Source of the DNA: an uncultured Veillonella sp.
GTDB lineage: Bacteria; Bacillota; Negativicutes; Veillonellales; Veillonellaceae
Direction: 5' to 3'
NCBI RefSeq assembly: GCF_937981445.1
Contig: NZ_CALJON010000046.1
Span: forward strand, 1 to 39,594
Length of the DNA stretch: 39,594 nucleotides
Positions within the stretch are counted from its first letter, which is position 1. Each line of letters begins with the position of its first letter. Positions 14,198 to 22,488 of the stretch are shown here, piece by piece. The notes under the pieces are model-generated. The model saw only the letters and a list, made by a program, of their open reading frames with translations, was not told the DNA's origin and made no database searches. The position numbers were made by a program, and so were the translations under genes.

Positions 14198-15172
14198 TTG
14201 AAGCGATATTTAATGATTCCCGTGGGTATAGTCATTATTTGTTTAGCCTTTTTAGCTGGTTGGATGCAATTTCATGACCAAGAGTCGACTCAGATTGTAC
14301 CTATGAGGACTGTTGTGGATGGAACGGGGACAGAGATTCAAATTCCCACCCATCCGAAACGGGTCGTTATTTTAAATATAGCCAATCTTGATATGTATTA
14401 CGCTGTTGGCGGTGAGGTAGTGGGCAAGCCTAAATCGTCCTATTACTCAAAAGACTTACTGAATGCTACTAAAGATGTACCCTCTATTGGAAGTCTTCAT
14501 AGTCCTAGTGTAGAGGCGATTATCGGCATGCATCCGGACTTAGTTATCGGCGTTAATGTACCTTTTAATACTAATTTGAGGCATATGTTGAGTCAGGCAA
14601 ATATTCCTCTTTATATTAATAACTTAAATACCTATGACGATGTAGTAAATACATTGCGTTTTTTTGGAGAACTGACGGATCACCAAGATGTTGCCAATGT
14701 AACAGCCAAACGCGCAGAAGATCATTATAATAAAGTAGTGGCTTTGGCTAAAGAGGAACAGGGGCCTCGGTCCCTCATAATCTTCGGGTCCCCTGGAAGC
14801 TTTAGCATGGCCACGAATACATCCTTTAGTGGTAACTTATTAAAGACCTTAGGCGCTTATAATATTGCTGATGCGGATAGTTCTGCTGTTGGTGATTATG
14901 TGCCTCTAAGTATGGAGTTCATCATAAAGGAAAATCCAGAAGTCATATTCTTCATTTCCATGACACCCAAACCAGATAGTATTGAAACCTTTAAGCGGGA
15001 TATGCTAGAAAGTTCTGCGTGGCAAGATGTGGCTGCCGTTAAAAGTGGTCGCATTTACTATCTATCAGGCGGGTTATTTGCCTTAAATCCAGGGACGCCA
15101 ATTAACGAAGCCTTGGATATTATGTATAAGGATTTATATGGAAAGGAGGTCCCTTATGATGAATCAGCGTGA
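14198..15172 (+). CDS. FecB/HmuT-like periplasmic binding protein of an iron/heme ABC transporter
   Basis: A 324-residue class III solute-binding protein that should deliver heme, siderophore or cobalamin-like ligands to the permease encoded next. The N-terminal hydrophobic segment (about 5-22) is a signal peptide or anchor; no standard lipobox cysteine follows, unlike most Gram-positive relatives. The first lobe has PTHPKRVVILNIANLDMYYAVGG and IGSLHSPSVEAIIGMHPDLVIG, typical of the TroA/FecB fold. The second lobe has NPEVIFFISM. The TTG start is supported by GAGGTG ending 5 nt before it. The gene overlaps the permease gene by 17 nt. Specificity for heme is inferred from hutW and the receptor. 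Confidence 0.87.
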   Translation: MKRYLMIPVGIVIICLAFLAGWMQFHDQESTQIVPMRTVVDGTGTEIQIPTHPKRVVILNIANLDMYYAVGGEVVGKPKSSYYSKDLLNATKDVPSIGSLHSPSVEAIIGMHPDLVIGVNVPFNTNLRHMLSQANIPLYINNLNTYDDVVNTLRFFGELTDHQDVANVTAKRAEDHYNKVVALAKEEQGPRSLIIFGSPGSFSMATNTSFSGNLLKTLGAYNIADADSSAVGDYVPLSMEFIIKENPEVIFFISMTPKPDSIETFKRDMLESSAWQDVAAVKSGRIYYLSGGLFALNPGTPINEALDIMYKDLYGKEVPYDESA

Positions 15173-16193
15173 CCTAGTGTCTTCAAAAGACGAGTTGATA
15201 CTTCAGGATGCCCGTTATGGACGAAGAAAATTAGCCTATGCTGGAACAGGTTTGCTCTTACTTGTTGTGGCTCTGGCGGGCATTTTGTATGGGGCCATTC
15301 CCCTTACATTGCATGAATTACTCTTGCTCATACAGGGGCAAGGAACAAGCGATACGGAGCGCATAGTATATTATTTGCGACTGCCACGGGTTATTTGTGC
15401 TGCTTTAGTGGGCATGAATTTAGCTTTGGCAGGTTGTATTTTGCAAGGTGTATTGCATAATCTCTTAGCTGACCCTGGCATTATTGGCGTTACGGCCGGT
15501 GCTGGTGTGGCCGCTATGGCAGTGATGATTTTAGCACCTGCCTTTATTTATTGGGTACCTCTAGCTGCTTTTGTAGGTGCATTAGTGGCCTTGGCCATTG
15601 TGTTTTTGCTGGCTTGGAATCGCGGTATTAATCCTTTGCGGCTTATTTTAGCAGGCGTTGCTGTAGCAGCCTTCTTCGGTGGTGGTACGACAGCACTATG
15701 GGTTGCCTTTCCAGACCGCATTCAAGGCGCTGTGAATTGGCTCGCTGGCGGATTTGCGGGGGCGCGTTGGTCCTATGTGTGGATTGCACTCCCGTATAGT
15801 GTCATTGGCCTCTTAGGTACTTTATGGAATTATCGTAAATTAAATGCCCTGCAAATGGGCGATGAAGTGGCCTTGAGTTTAGGAATTAATTTAAAACGTA
15901 CACGCTTTATATTGATTTTCTTAGCGGCTATTTTAGCTGCTTCATCAGCAAGTGTGGCGGGACTATTGGGCTTTGTAGGCCTTATTGTGCCACATATTAT
16001 GCGCCTTATTGTGGGCTCAGATTTTGAATATTTATTGCCTGCATCGGCTGTGTTTGGAGCGGCTTTATTAGTCGGTGCTGATACATTTGCCCGCACGGCA
16101 TTTAGTCCTATGGAAATACCGGTAGGCATTTTTCTCTCCTTCTTAGGAGCGCCATTTTTCTTATATCTCTTGAAACGGAGGAGCCGAGGATGA
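15156..16193 (+). CDS. FecCD/HmuU-family ABC transporter permease
   Basis: An inner-membrane permease of 345 residues with about nine to ten membrane segments, the FecCD/BtuC/HmuU type used for iron-siderophore, heme and cobalamin import. Diagnostic pieces are LRLPRVICAALVGMNLALAGCILQ and, near the C-terminus, GLLGFVGLIVPHIMRLIVG, which includes the loop that contacts the ATPase. AAAGGAGGT (15142-15150) places the start at the ATG at 15156 or the adjacent ATG at 15159; an upstream in-frame ATG at 15138 is less likely. It overlaps the binding-protein gene upstream and the ATPase gene downstream, so all three are coupled. Confidence 0.93.
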   Translation: MMNQRDLVSSKDELILQDARYGRRKLAYAGTGLLLLVVALAGILYGAIPLTLHELLLLIQGQGTSDTERIVYYLRLPRVICAALVGMNLALAGCILQGVLHNLLADPGIIGVTAGAGVAAMAVMILAPAFIYWVPLAAFVGALVALAIVFLLAWNRGINPLRLILAGVAVAAFFGGGTTALWVAFPDRIQGAVNWLAGGFAGARWSYVWIALPYSVIGLLGTLWNYRKLNALQMGDEVALSLGINLKRTRFILIFLAAILAASSASVAGLLGFVGLIVPHIMRLIVGSDFEYLLPASAVFGAALLVGADTFARTAFSPMEIPVGIFLSFLGAPFFLYLLKRRSRG

Positions 16194-16984
16194 CACGAAC
16201 ATTACAGATTGAACAAGGTCGCATCGGCTATGGCGAACGGACCGTAGGTGCAAGGGTAAATTTGACCTTTCAAAAGCCTGAAATCGTGAGTATTATTGGT
16301 CCTAATGGGTCCGGTAAATCCACGGTACTAAAGACTCTAGGGCGGCTCTTAGAGCCCATGGGTGGCACCGTTTTATTAGATGGTAAAAATATTCATCACA
16401 TGAATGCTAAGGCGGTGGCACGCATTATTTCCATGTTGCCACAATCAGCGCAAGCGCCGCAAGATATGACGGTTCGCGATTTAGTAAAATGTGGACGACT
16501 ACCGTATCAGAATGCATTTAGTTCTCTAAAAGATGCTGATGTAGCAGCCGTGGAGGCTGCATTAGAGGAAACGGGCTTAGTAAATTTACAACATAGGCCA
16601 TTGCGTGATTTATCTGGTGGTGAGCGGCAACGAGCTTGGCTTGCTATGGCCATTGCGCAAGAACCCGACATTTTGATGCTGGATGAACCGACTACATTTT
16701 TAGATGTGCGTTACCAATTAGAACTTATGAAACTAGTGGTGAAGCTTCATAAAACACGAGGTATTACGGTAATTATGGTGCTTCATGATTTGAATCATGC
16801 GGCGCATTTTAGCCATCGCTTGATTGCTGTTAAAAAAGGGCAGATTGTAGCTGATGGGGCGGTGCCTGACATTTTTAATGAAGCGGTGCTAAGCAAATTA
16901 TATGATGTAAAAATGCTATTTACTACCCTTCAAATAGAGGGGGAGGCACATACCCTTTGTGTGCCCTATGGTGAAATTGTATAA
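16190..16984 (+). CDS. FepC/HmuV-like ABC transporter ATP-binding protein
   Basis: A 264-residue ATPase that powers the permease before it. Walker A is GPNGSGKST (37-45), the Q loop is LPQS (83-86), the signature is LSGGERQR (141-148), Walker B is ILMLDE (161-166) and the switch histidine is His199 (VLHD). It has the length and layout of the FepC/BtuD/HmuV group. The ATG overlaps the permease stop by 4 nt (ATGA), a sign of coupled translation. The cargo is probably heme or a ferric complex, from context. Confidence 0.94.
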   Translation: MTRTLQIEQGRIGYGERTVGARVNLTFQKPEIVSIIGPNGSGKSTVLKTLGRLLEPMGGTVLLDGKNIHHMNAKAVARIISMLPQSAQAPQDMTVRDLVKCGRLPYQNAFSSLKDADVAAVEAALEETGLVNLQHRPLRDLSGGERQRAWLAMAIAQEPDILMLDEPTTFLDVRYQLELMKLVVKLHKTRGITVIMVLHDLNHAAHFSHRLIAVKKGQIVADGAVPDIFNEAVLSKLYDVKMLFTTLQIEGEAHTLCVPYGEIV

Positions 16985-17011
16985 AGTTAATATAGAAAAG
17001 GAGTTGTATTA

Positions 17012-17527
17012 ATGAAAAGTATTGTTATTTACTCATCTCGTACAGGGAATACAAAACAAGTGGCGGAAGCAATCGTTAAGATGTTGCCAGAAGGCACAGC
17101 TTGTGTGCCAGTTAAAGAAGCACCAACTGATGTGTCTGAGTATGATCTTGTATTTATGGGCTTTTGGGCTGACCAAGGGAATGCTAATAAGGAAGCACAG
17201 ACCATGCTCACTAAATTAAATGCAAAGCATGTAGCACTCTTTGCTACTTTAGGTGTGCCACCAATGCTTCCTCATGCGAAGGAAACGATGGTAGCCGCAA
17301 CTAAGCTATTGCCTAATGGTCAGGAACCAGTGGGAACTTTTATGTGCCAAGGCAAAGTAGATCCTAAGGTCATTGAGATGATGTTTAAAATGTTCCCTGA
17401 CGGTCATCCTCATGGACGCACGCCAGAGCGTGAGGAGCGTCATAAACAAGCTGCATCTCATCCAGATGCGACAGACCTTCAAAATGCACAAGCTTTTGCA
17501 AAGGATGTTTTGGCAAAGTTGGGTTAA
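17012..17527 (+). CDS. flavodoxin-family protein, HmuF/BilS-like
   Basis: A 171-residue FMN-binding flavodoxin-like protein. The phosphate loop is SSRTGNTKQVA (8-18), and the FMN-contacting region includes VFMGFWADQGNANKEAQ and LFATLGVPP. The C-terminal part has FPDGHPHGRTPEREERHKQA, a His-containing segment I associate with the HmuF/BilS group. In Fusobacterium nucleatum, HmuF works with the radical SAM enzyme HmuW in heme trafficking and anaerobilin reduction, and this gene's place beside hutW fits the same role: electron supply or handling of the tetrapyrrole product. An AAAAGGAG site lies 8 nt before the ATG. It ends the run of closely spaced genes from exbB. Confidence 0.85.
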   Translation: MKSIVIYSSRTGNTKQVAEAIVKMLPEGTACVPVKEAPTDVSEYDLVFMGFWADQGNANKEAQTMLTKLNAKHVALFATLGVPPMLPHAKETMVAATKLLPNGQEPVGTFMCQGKVDPKVIEMMFKMFPDGHPHGRTPEREERHKQAASHPDATDLQNAQAFAKDVLAKLG

Positions 17528-17566
17528 GATCCAATCGATAGTACTATCAGTTTTAGGCCTCTTTTG

Positions 17567-17665
17567 GGAATTGCAAAACAGTGCTCAATAGGCAATTGTA
17601 AAACAGTGCTCAATAGGTAATTGTAAAACAGTGCTCGATAAGGAGTTGCAAAATAGTACTGAATA
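17567..17665 (+). repeat. tandem repeat, 25 bp x 4
   Basis: Units at 17567-17590 (one base short), 17591-17615, 17616-17640 and 17641-17665; the last is the most diverged. The array lies just downstream of the flavodoxin gene, within a 382 nt gap that holds no ORF. Confidence 0.9.
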
Positions 17666-17730
17666 ATTTGTTTGTTATAGTGAACATATTTTTAATAAGA
17701 GACATAATAGGTAAGGACCTAATACATAAA

Positions 17731-17788
17731 AGACGGTATATTTCTTGTATTGCTTTAGTTTGCAATATGGGGATGTTATACCATGTCT
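17731..17788 (+). promoter_or_regulatory. structured leader hairpin upstream of the TonB-dependent receptor
   Basis: AGACGGTATA (17731-17740) can pair with TATACC (17777-17782) and GTCT (17785-17788), and inside it TATTGC pairs with GCAATA around an 8 nt loop. The result is a stem with an internal loop, about 120 nt before the receptor start. No T-run follows, so it is more likely a regulatory RNA or protein-binding element than a terminator. It matches no known class that I recognise. Confidence 0.45.
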
Positions 17789-17909
17789 AGACTGTCATAA
17801 GGGGCTTATTTATTATGTCTTTTTATATTTACCAAGTGATTTTGTGTAATCTAAGACAAGTTCTTAATAAAGATGAAATTTTTGTGTGTTGTGTGTAAGG
17901 AGTACGATT

Positions 17910-20030
17910 ATGTATAAGGTAAAGACAAAAGAACTTGTGTTAAGCACGTTGGTATTGGCAAGTATTACGGCACCTGTATTTGGGAATGGTGTAATGAATG
18001 AAGGGGCACAACTAGGAAATCAGTTGCAACAGAGTGAGAGGGTGCAACAGACTGACCGCATTGTTGTAACCGCATCAAAGATGGCCGAAACGATTAAAGC
18101 GGCACCTCAAGCCGTAGAAGTGATTACGAATGAAGATATTAAACATATGGGGGCTACTGATGTGGTGAGTGCCTTACAATTAGCGGATAATTTAAATTTA
18201 TCTGAGTCGTCTATGACAGGCAACCAGGTAATGCTCCGTGGTATGGATACAAAACATACGCTTATTTTAGTAGATGGTAAGCGCTTGGCCGGGGAAGATA
18301 CGGATAGCACAGCCAATGTGTATACCTTAGGGCGTATGAGCCTTGATACAGTAGACCGCATTGAAATTGTGCGCGGTGCTACCAGTTCACTCTATGGTTC
18401 GGATGCTATGGGTGGTGTTATTAACATTATTACAAAAGTGCCTGATACAGAAGGTGTAACTGTGGGCGTTAACACAGGAACTCGTCAAGTAAATAATTAC
18501 TACCGTTATGATTCAGGAAAACAGGGTCGTTGGAGTTTGACTACAGGGGAGCAGTTCACTAAAGTAAGACCTATTAATATTCATCAATATGTGGCACCAT
18601 CGGCCACAGCAGTAGGGGTGGACGATTATAATCGGTATATGTTTGGTACGCGTCAAAATTTTGACTTGAGTGCTGAATATGATTTTGAAAATGCTAATAA
18701 AAACAAATTGCGTTTTGATGCCAATTATTTTAAAGAACATTTGCGTACTGAATTGGCTAATCAGCAGGGCATTCAACGGGGCATGATATATGACCAACAA
18801 AAGGATAAGGTGGAGCATTACGATAATACTGGCTATGGTTTAGGCCTTACCTACACTGGGAAGACTGAGAAAAATGATTACATGGTACGCACTTATTATA
18901 GTCAACTAAAAAAAGACTATGACATGAGTAATAGTGCTGACTTCTCCTTCTTAGGACGATTTTCACCGATAGCGCAGCAAATGATGGAGCGTCTATATCC
19001 AGGTTCAGATTATGACCGTGCTAAATATTATACTTGGGTAACAGATGCACAGAATACGATGTATGTAAATGATGACCATACCTTGACCTTTGGTGGGGAA
19101 TATCGTCGTGTATATTACTCCGGTACACGTCTTGGTGGTCAAGCGAGTGCCGGTGGTGTAAAAAATCAAGAAGCCCATGATATTAATTCCTATGCAGCCT
19201 TTATTGAAGATACTTGGCAAGTGACGGATAAATTGATGTTACAATCATCACTCCGTTATGAACATAGTGATTCCTTTGGCTCCAATGTATCCCCTCATAT
19301 TGGCTTGAACTATAGTATTAAAGATAATTTCCGTTTTAAAGCTAATTATGGTCGTGCCTATAAAGCGCCAACTGTATCAGAACTTTATATGAATATGTGG
19401 CATAGTCCAGGGCCTATTATGGTAAATGTAAATGGGAATCCTAATTTAGAACCAGAAAAATCAGTCAATTATGACTTGTCCTTAGAAGGGGAATGGGGTA
19501 AATCCTTTGCTAAAGCCACGTATTATAACAACAAAATTAGCAATCTCATTGATTACAATCAATGGACGGACCCTATGACACGCGTGATTCATGCAGATTA
19601 TGTAAATATTAATAAAGCTGAAATTAATGGTGTGGAATTAACTTATGGGTATACATTCTCTGACCGTTTAACAGCGAAAGCTACCTATAATTATATTGAT
19701 GCCACCAACGCGCGCACCGGCGATCGCTTGTTGAATCGACCTAAATCTGTGACTACGGTACAGCTTGTATATGACGACAATAAAGACACAGGCTATAGTG
19801 CATCTCTTTGGAATACATTCACTCATGATTATGCCTACAGTCCAGCATCGGGCCACCGTGGCAATGGCTACAATTTGTACTCTTACAATACCTTTAATGC
19901 GTCCTTAACACGAAAATTTAATAAAGAATTCTCTGCCTTTGTAGCAGTGAATAATATCTTTGACAAAAAAGTAGATGACCTTAATATGTATGGCCGCATC
20001 TGGCGCGTGGGGGCGGAGATGAAATTCTAA
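17910..20030 (+). CDS. TonB-dependent outer-membrane receptor, probably for heme
   Basis: A 706-residue receptor. A signal peptide (cleavage near PVFG-NG) is followed by a TonB box-like segment (DRIVVTASK, about 46-54), the plug domain (VEIVRGATSSLYGSDAMGGVINIIT) and a 22-strand-type barrel ending RVGAEMKF with a terminal Phe. The barrel contains YGRAYKAPTVSELY and NPNLEPEKS, which match the FRAP and NPNL boxes of HmuR/HemR-type heme receptors except that FRAP reads YKAP. I chose the ATG at 17910 because AAGGAG lies 7 nt before it. The gene has its own leader and is probably iron-regulated with the locus upstream. Ligand identity (heme rather than a siderophore) is inferred from context and the NPNL box. 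Confidence 0.9.
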   Translation: MYKVKTKELVLSTLVLASITAPVFGNGVMNEGAQLGNQLQQSERVQQTDRIVVTASKMAETIKAAPQAVEVITNEDIKHMGATDVVSALQLADNLNLSESSMTGNQVMLRGMDTKHTLILVDGKRLAGEDTDSTANVYTLGRMSLDTVDRIEIVRGATSSLYGSDAMGGVINIITKVPDTEGVTVGVNTGTRQVNNYYRYDSGKQGRWSLTTGEQFTKVRPINIHQYVAPSATAVGVDDYNRYMFGTRQNFDLSAEYDFENANKNKLRFDANYFKEHLRTELANQQGIQRGMIYDQQKDKVEHYDNTGYGLGLTYTGKTEKNDYMVRTYYSQLKKDYDMSNSADFSFLGRFSPIAQQMMERLYPGSDYDRAKYYTWVTDAQNTMYVNDDHTLTFGGEYRRVYYSGTRLGGQASAGGVKNQEAHDINSYAAFIEDTWQVTDKLMLQSSLRYEHSDSFGSNVSPHIGLNYSIKDNFRFKANYGRAYKAPTVSELYMNMWHSPGPIMVNVNGNPNLEPEKSVNYDLSLEGEWGKSFAKATYYNNKISNLIDYNQWTDPMTRVIHADYVNINKAEINGVELTYGYTFSDRLTAKATYNYIDATNARTGDRLLNRPKSVTTVQLVYDDNKDTGYSASLWNTFTHDYAYSPASGHRGNGYNLYSYNTFNASLTRKFNKEFSAFVAVNNIFDKKVDDLNMYGRIWRVGAEMKF

Positions 20031-20042
20031 AGTCCTCTTGCG

Positions 20043-20078
20043 TTTTACCTTGACAGCCTTCAGGTTGGCAGGTAAAAT
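20043..20078 (+). promoter_or_regulatory. pyr operon promoter overlapping an imperfect palindrome
   Basis: TTGACA (20050-20055), a 17 nt spacer and TAAAAT (20073-20078) form a good promoter whose transcript would contain the PyrR leader. The same DNA is an imperfect inverted repeat: TTTTACC (20043-20049) against GGTAAAA (20071-20077), with a partly paired interior and a 4 nt centre. The repeat may be an operator, or a terminator-like structure for the receptor gene that ends at 20030, although no T-run follows. Confidence 0.6.
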
Positions 20079-20117
20079 AAAGAGGTAAGAAACAGCAAAA
20101 ACAGTACGAGAGACTGT

Positions 20118-20246
20118 TTGTTTTAACTAAACCTTTTAAGTTAGTCCTGTGAGGCTAGTAAAGGAACATAGTAGGAACCCGTGTGGCCATGGGTATATCA
20201 CTACGTCTGCTATAGACCTTTTGCCTCTGGCAAAAGGTCTTTTTTG
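20118..20246 (+). promoter_or_regulatory. PyrR-type transcription attenuator of the pyr operon
   Basis: The segment TTAGTCCTGTGAGGCTAG (20141-20158) matches the PyrR binding loop (consensus around UCC-GAGAGGCU) with small changes, and AAAGGAAC follows as in known sites. A strong intrinsic terminator comes next: AGACCTTTTGCC (20214-20225) pairs with GGCAAAAGGTCT (20229-20240), then T residues. UMP-bound PyrR would stabilise the binding hairpin, allow the terminator to form and shut off pyrB and the genes after it. pyrR itself is not in the window. Confidence 0.9.
20214..20246 (+). terminator. intrinsic terminator of the PyrR attenuator
   Basis: A 12 bp perfect stem with a 3 nt loop and a run of T, 21 nt before the pyrB start. 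It is the regulated terminator of the leader described above. Confidence 0.92.
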
Positions 20247-20267
20247 ATATCAGTTAGGAGGCTGACA

Positions 20268-21218
20268 ATGGGACAAGTAAGTTTAAAGGGCAAGCATCTT
20301 CTAGGACTTGAGCATATCTCAAGAGAAGAGATTGAACTCATTTTACGAGTAGCCAAAAAAATGAAAAAAATTGTTCTTTCCGATGATAAGAAACATCCCT
20401 TACTAAAGGGGAAATCCATTATCAACTTATTTATGGAGAATAGTACTCGTACGAGAAGCTCCTTTGAATTAGCAGGTAAGTATTTAGGTGCTGATGTCAT
20501 TAATATTTCTAAAAGTGGTAGTTCCATGGCAAAAGGTGAAAGCTTCCGCGACACCTTACTCACCATGTCCTATATGGGCACTGACGCCATCGTAATGCGC
20601 CATAGCGCTGAAGGCTCACCACTGTATGCGACTAAAGTAGTTGTTCCAATTATTATCAATGCTGGTGATGGTGCTCATGAGCATCCAACGCAAGCGTTAC
20701 TTGATATATACTCCATTATGGAACGCAAAGGAAGTTTAGAAGGGCTAAAAATTGTTATTGCTGGCGATATTATGCATAGCCGTGTAGCGCGCTCTGACAT
20801 TTATGGCTTTACTAAATTGGGCGCTCATGTGCACTTAGTAGGTCCTCGCACATTAGTGTATCCAGAAATGGAAAAAATGGGCGTAATCGTTCATCATGAT
20901 GTACGAGAAGCCTTAAAAGATGCTGATGTAGTCAATGTACTTCGCATCCAGCTAGAACGAATTAACTCTGCTTTATATCCAACAAATCGTGAATATGCAC
21001 GCATTTTTGGTATTAATAAAAATGTTTTAAAAGAAGCGAAAGACGATGTTATGGTATTGCATCCAGGCCCAATGAACCGTGGTCTTGAAATTGCTCATGA
21101 TGTAGCTTATAGCGATGAATCAGTAATTCAAGAACAAGTTCGTAATGGCGTGGCCATTCGCATGGCAGTATTATACTTAACTATTGTTGGAGGTGACGGC
21201 AGTGAGCTTGCTGATTAA
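20268..21218 (+). CDS. pyrB: aspartate carbamoyltransferase catalytic subunit
   Basis: A 316-residue cytoplasmic enzyme that joins carbamoyl phosphate and aspartate in the first committed step of UMP synthesis. The carbamoyl-phosphate motif STRTRSSFELA is at 59-69 and HPTQALLD at 139-146; PGPMNRGLEI near the C-terminus is also typical. The ATG at 20268 follows AGGAGG by 7 nt. The frame stays open upstream to 20181, but that stretch is the attenuator and is not coding. No regulatory PyrI gene follows, as in Firmicutes. It overlaps pyrC by 17 nt. Confidence 0.97.
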   Translation: MGQVSLKGKHLLGLEHISREEIELILRVAKKMKKIVLSDDKKHPLLKGKSIINLFMENSTRTRSSFELAGKYLGADVINISKSGSSMAKGESFRDTLLTMSYMGTDAIVMRHSAEGSPLYATKVVVPIIINAGDGAHEHPTQALLDIYSIMERKGSLEGLKIVIAGDIMHSRVARSDIYGFTKLGAHVHLVGPRTLVYPEMEKMGVIVHHDVREALKDADVVNVLRIQLERINSALYPTNREYARIFGINKNVLKEAKDDVMVLHPGPMNRGLEIAHDVAYSDESVIQEQVRNGVAIRMAVLYLTIVGGDGSELAD

Positions 21219-22488
21219 AGGTGGTACGGTTGTAAACCCTGGAAAACAACATGAAATAGCAGACATTTTAGTAGTGGACGGTCATATCGCCGCTATAGGT
21301 CAAAATTTAAGTGCTGAAGGTGCTGACGTATATGATGCCACAGGCCTCATTGTGGCGCCAGGTCTTATTGATATGCATACCCATCTTCGTGAACCAGGTC
21401 AGGAAGCGAAGGAAGATTTTCATAGTGGCACCCAAGCAGCAGCTGCTGGTGGCTTCACTCGTATAGCTACGATGGCTAATACTAAACCGGTTGTAGATAA
21501 TGCAGCCCTTGTGCGAGGTCTTCGCAAACAAGCGGAGCTTACAGGCGTAGTAAAAGTAGAATTTATAGGTGCCGTAAGTAAAGGCCTTCAAGGCAAGGAA
21601 CTAGCTGAAATGGGCGACATGGCAGAAGCTGGTGTAGTGGGCTTTTCTGATGACGGTCATTATGTAGAAAGCGCTGCCTTCATGCGTCGCGCATTAGAAT
21701 ATTCAAGCATGTTTAATAAGCCCGTTATCGACCATGCAGAAGAAGTGAGCCTTACTTGTGAAGGCCATATGCATGAAGGCTTTGTAGCCTATCAAATGGG
21801 GGTTAAAGGTCGTCCTGCTGTAGCGGAAGACATGGCGGTAGCACGGGATTTACTCCTCGCTGAAATGACTGGTGGTCATATTCACATTGCCCATGTAAGC
21901 AGTAAAGATACGGTAGATCAAATTCGCCGTGCTAAGGCAAAGGGCATTAAGGTAACTTGTGAAGTAACAGCGCAGCATTTATCCTTTACTGATGAATACT
22001 TACGAGAATACAATCCAGCCTTTAAAATGGCACCACCAATTCGCTCCGAAGATCATCGTGAAGCCTTATTAGCAGGTGTAAAAGATGGCACCATTGACGC
22101 CATTATTACTGACCATGCACCACATGCAGAAGAGGAAAAAGACGTGGAATTCTGCTGTGCTCCTAATGGTTTTAGTGGCCTTGAAACTTCGTTGGCGGCC
22201 GTTATTACACATACCTACAAAACAGGCATTTTAACATTAGATGAAATTGTAAACTTAATGAGTGTAAAACCAGCGCAGATTATGGGCGTTGATGCAGGTA
22301 TCCTCGAAGTGGGGAAAGCGGCAGATATTACTGTATTTAGCACTGATGAAGAATGGAAAGTTGATTGCAATCAATTTTATACAAAGGGCAAAACAAGTCC
22401 ATTTGATGGTATGACATTGACTGGCAAAGCTAAGTTAACTGTTGTAAATGGCGAAGTTGTTATGAAAGAGGGAGTTGTGACCCAGTGA
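21202..22488 (+). CDS. pyrC: dihydroorotase
   Basis: A 428-residue zinc amidohydrolase that closes carbamoyl aspartate to dihydroorotate. Metal ligands are visible in DMHTHLREPGQEAKED (His59, His61), VIDHAEE, HIAHVSSKDT and DHAPHAEEEK. Length and motifs match class I (Bacillus-type) dihydroorotases. The GTG at 21202 is preferred because GGAGGT lies 7 nt before it inside the end of pyrB. The stop overlaps the carA start, so pyrB, pyrC and carA are translationally coupled. Confidence 0.96.
   Translation: MSLLIKGGTVVNPGKQHEIADILVVDGHIAAIGQNLSAEGADVYDATGLIVAPGLIDMHTHLREPGQEAKEDFHSGTQAAAAGGFTRIATMANTKPVVDNAALVRGLRKQAELTGVVKVEFIGAVSKGLQGKELAEMGDMAEAGVVGFSDDGHYVESAAFMRRALEYSSMFNKPVIDHAEEVSLTCEGHMHEGFVAYQMGVKGRPAVAEDMAVARDLLLAEMTGGHIHIAHVSSKDTVDQIRRAKAKGIKVTCEVTAQHLSFTDEYLREYNPAFKMAPPIRSEDHREALLAGVKDGTIDAIITDHAPHAEEEKDVEFCCAPNGFSGLETSLAAVITHTYKTGILTLDEIVNLMSVKPAQIMGVDAGILEVGKAADITVFSTDEEWKVDCNQFYTKGKTSPFDGMTLTGKAKLTVVNGEVVMKEGVVTQ

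Noticed and set aside
20181..20267. An upstream extension of pyrB.
   Set aside because: The stretch is the PyrR attenuator and its terminator; the ATG at 20268 has a strong ribosome site and gives a normal-length enzyme.
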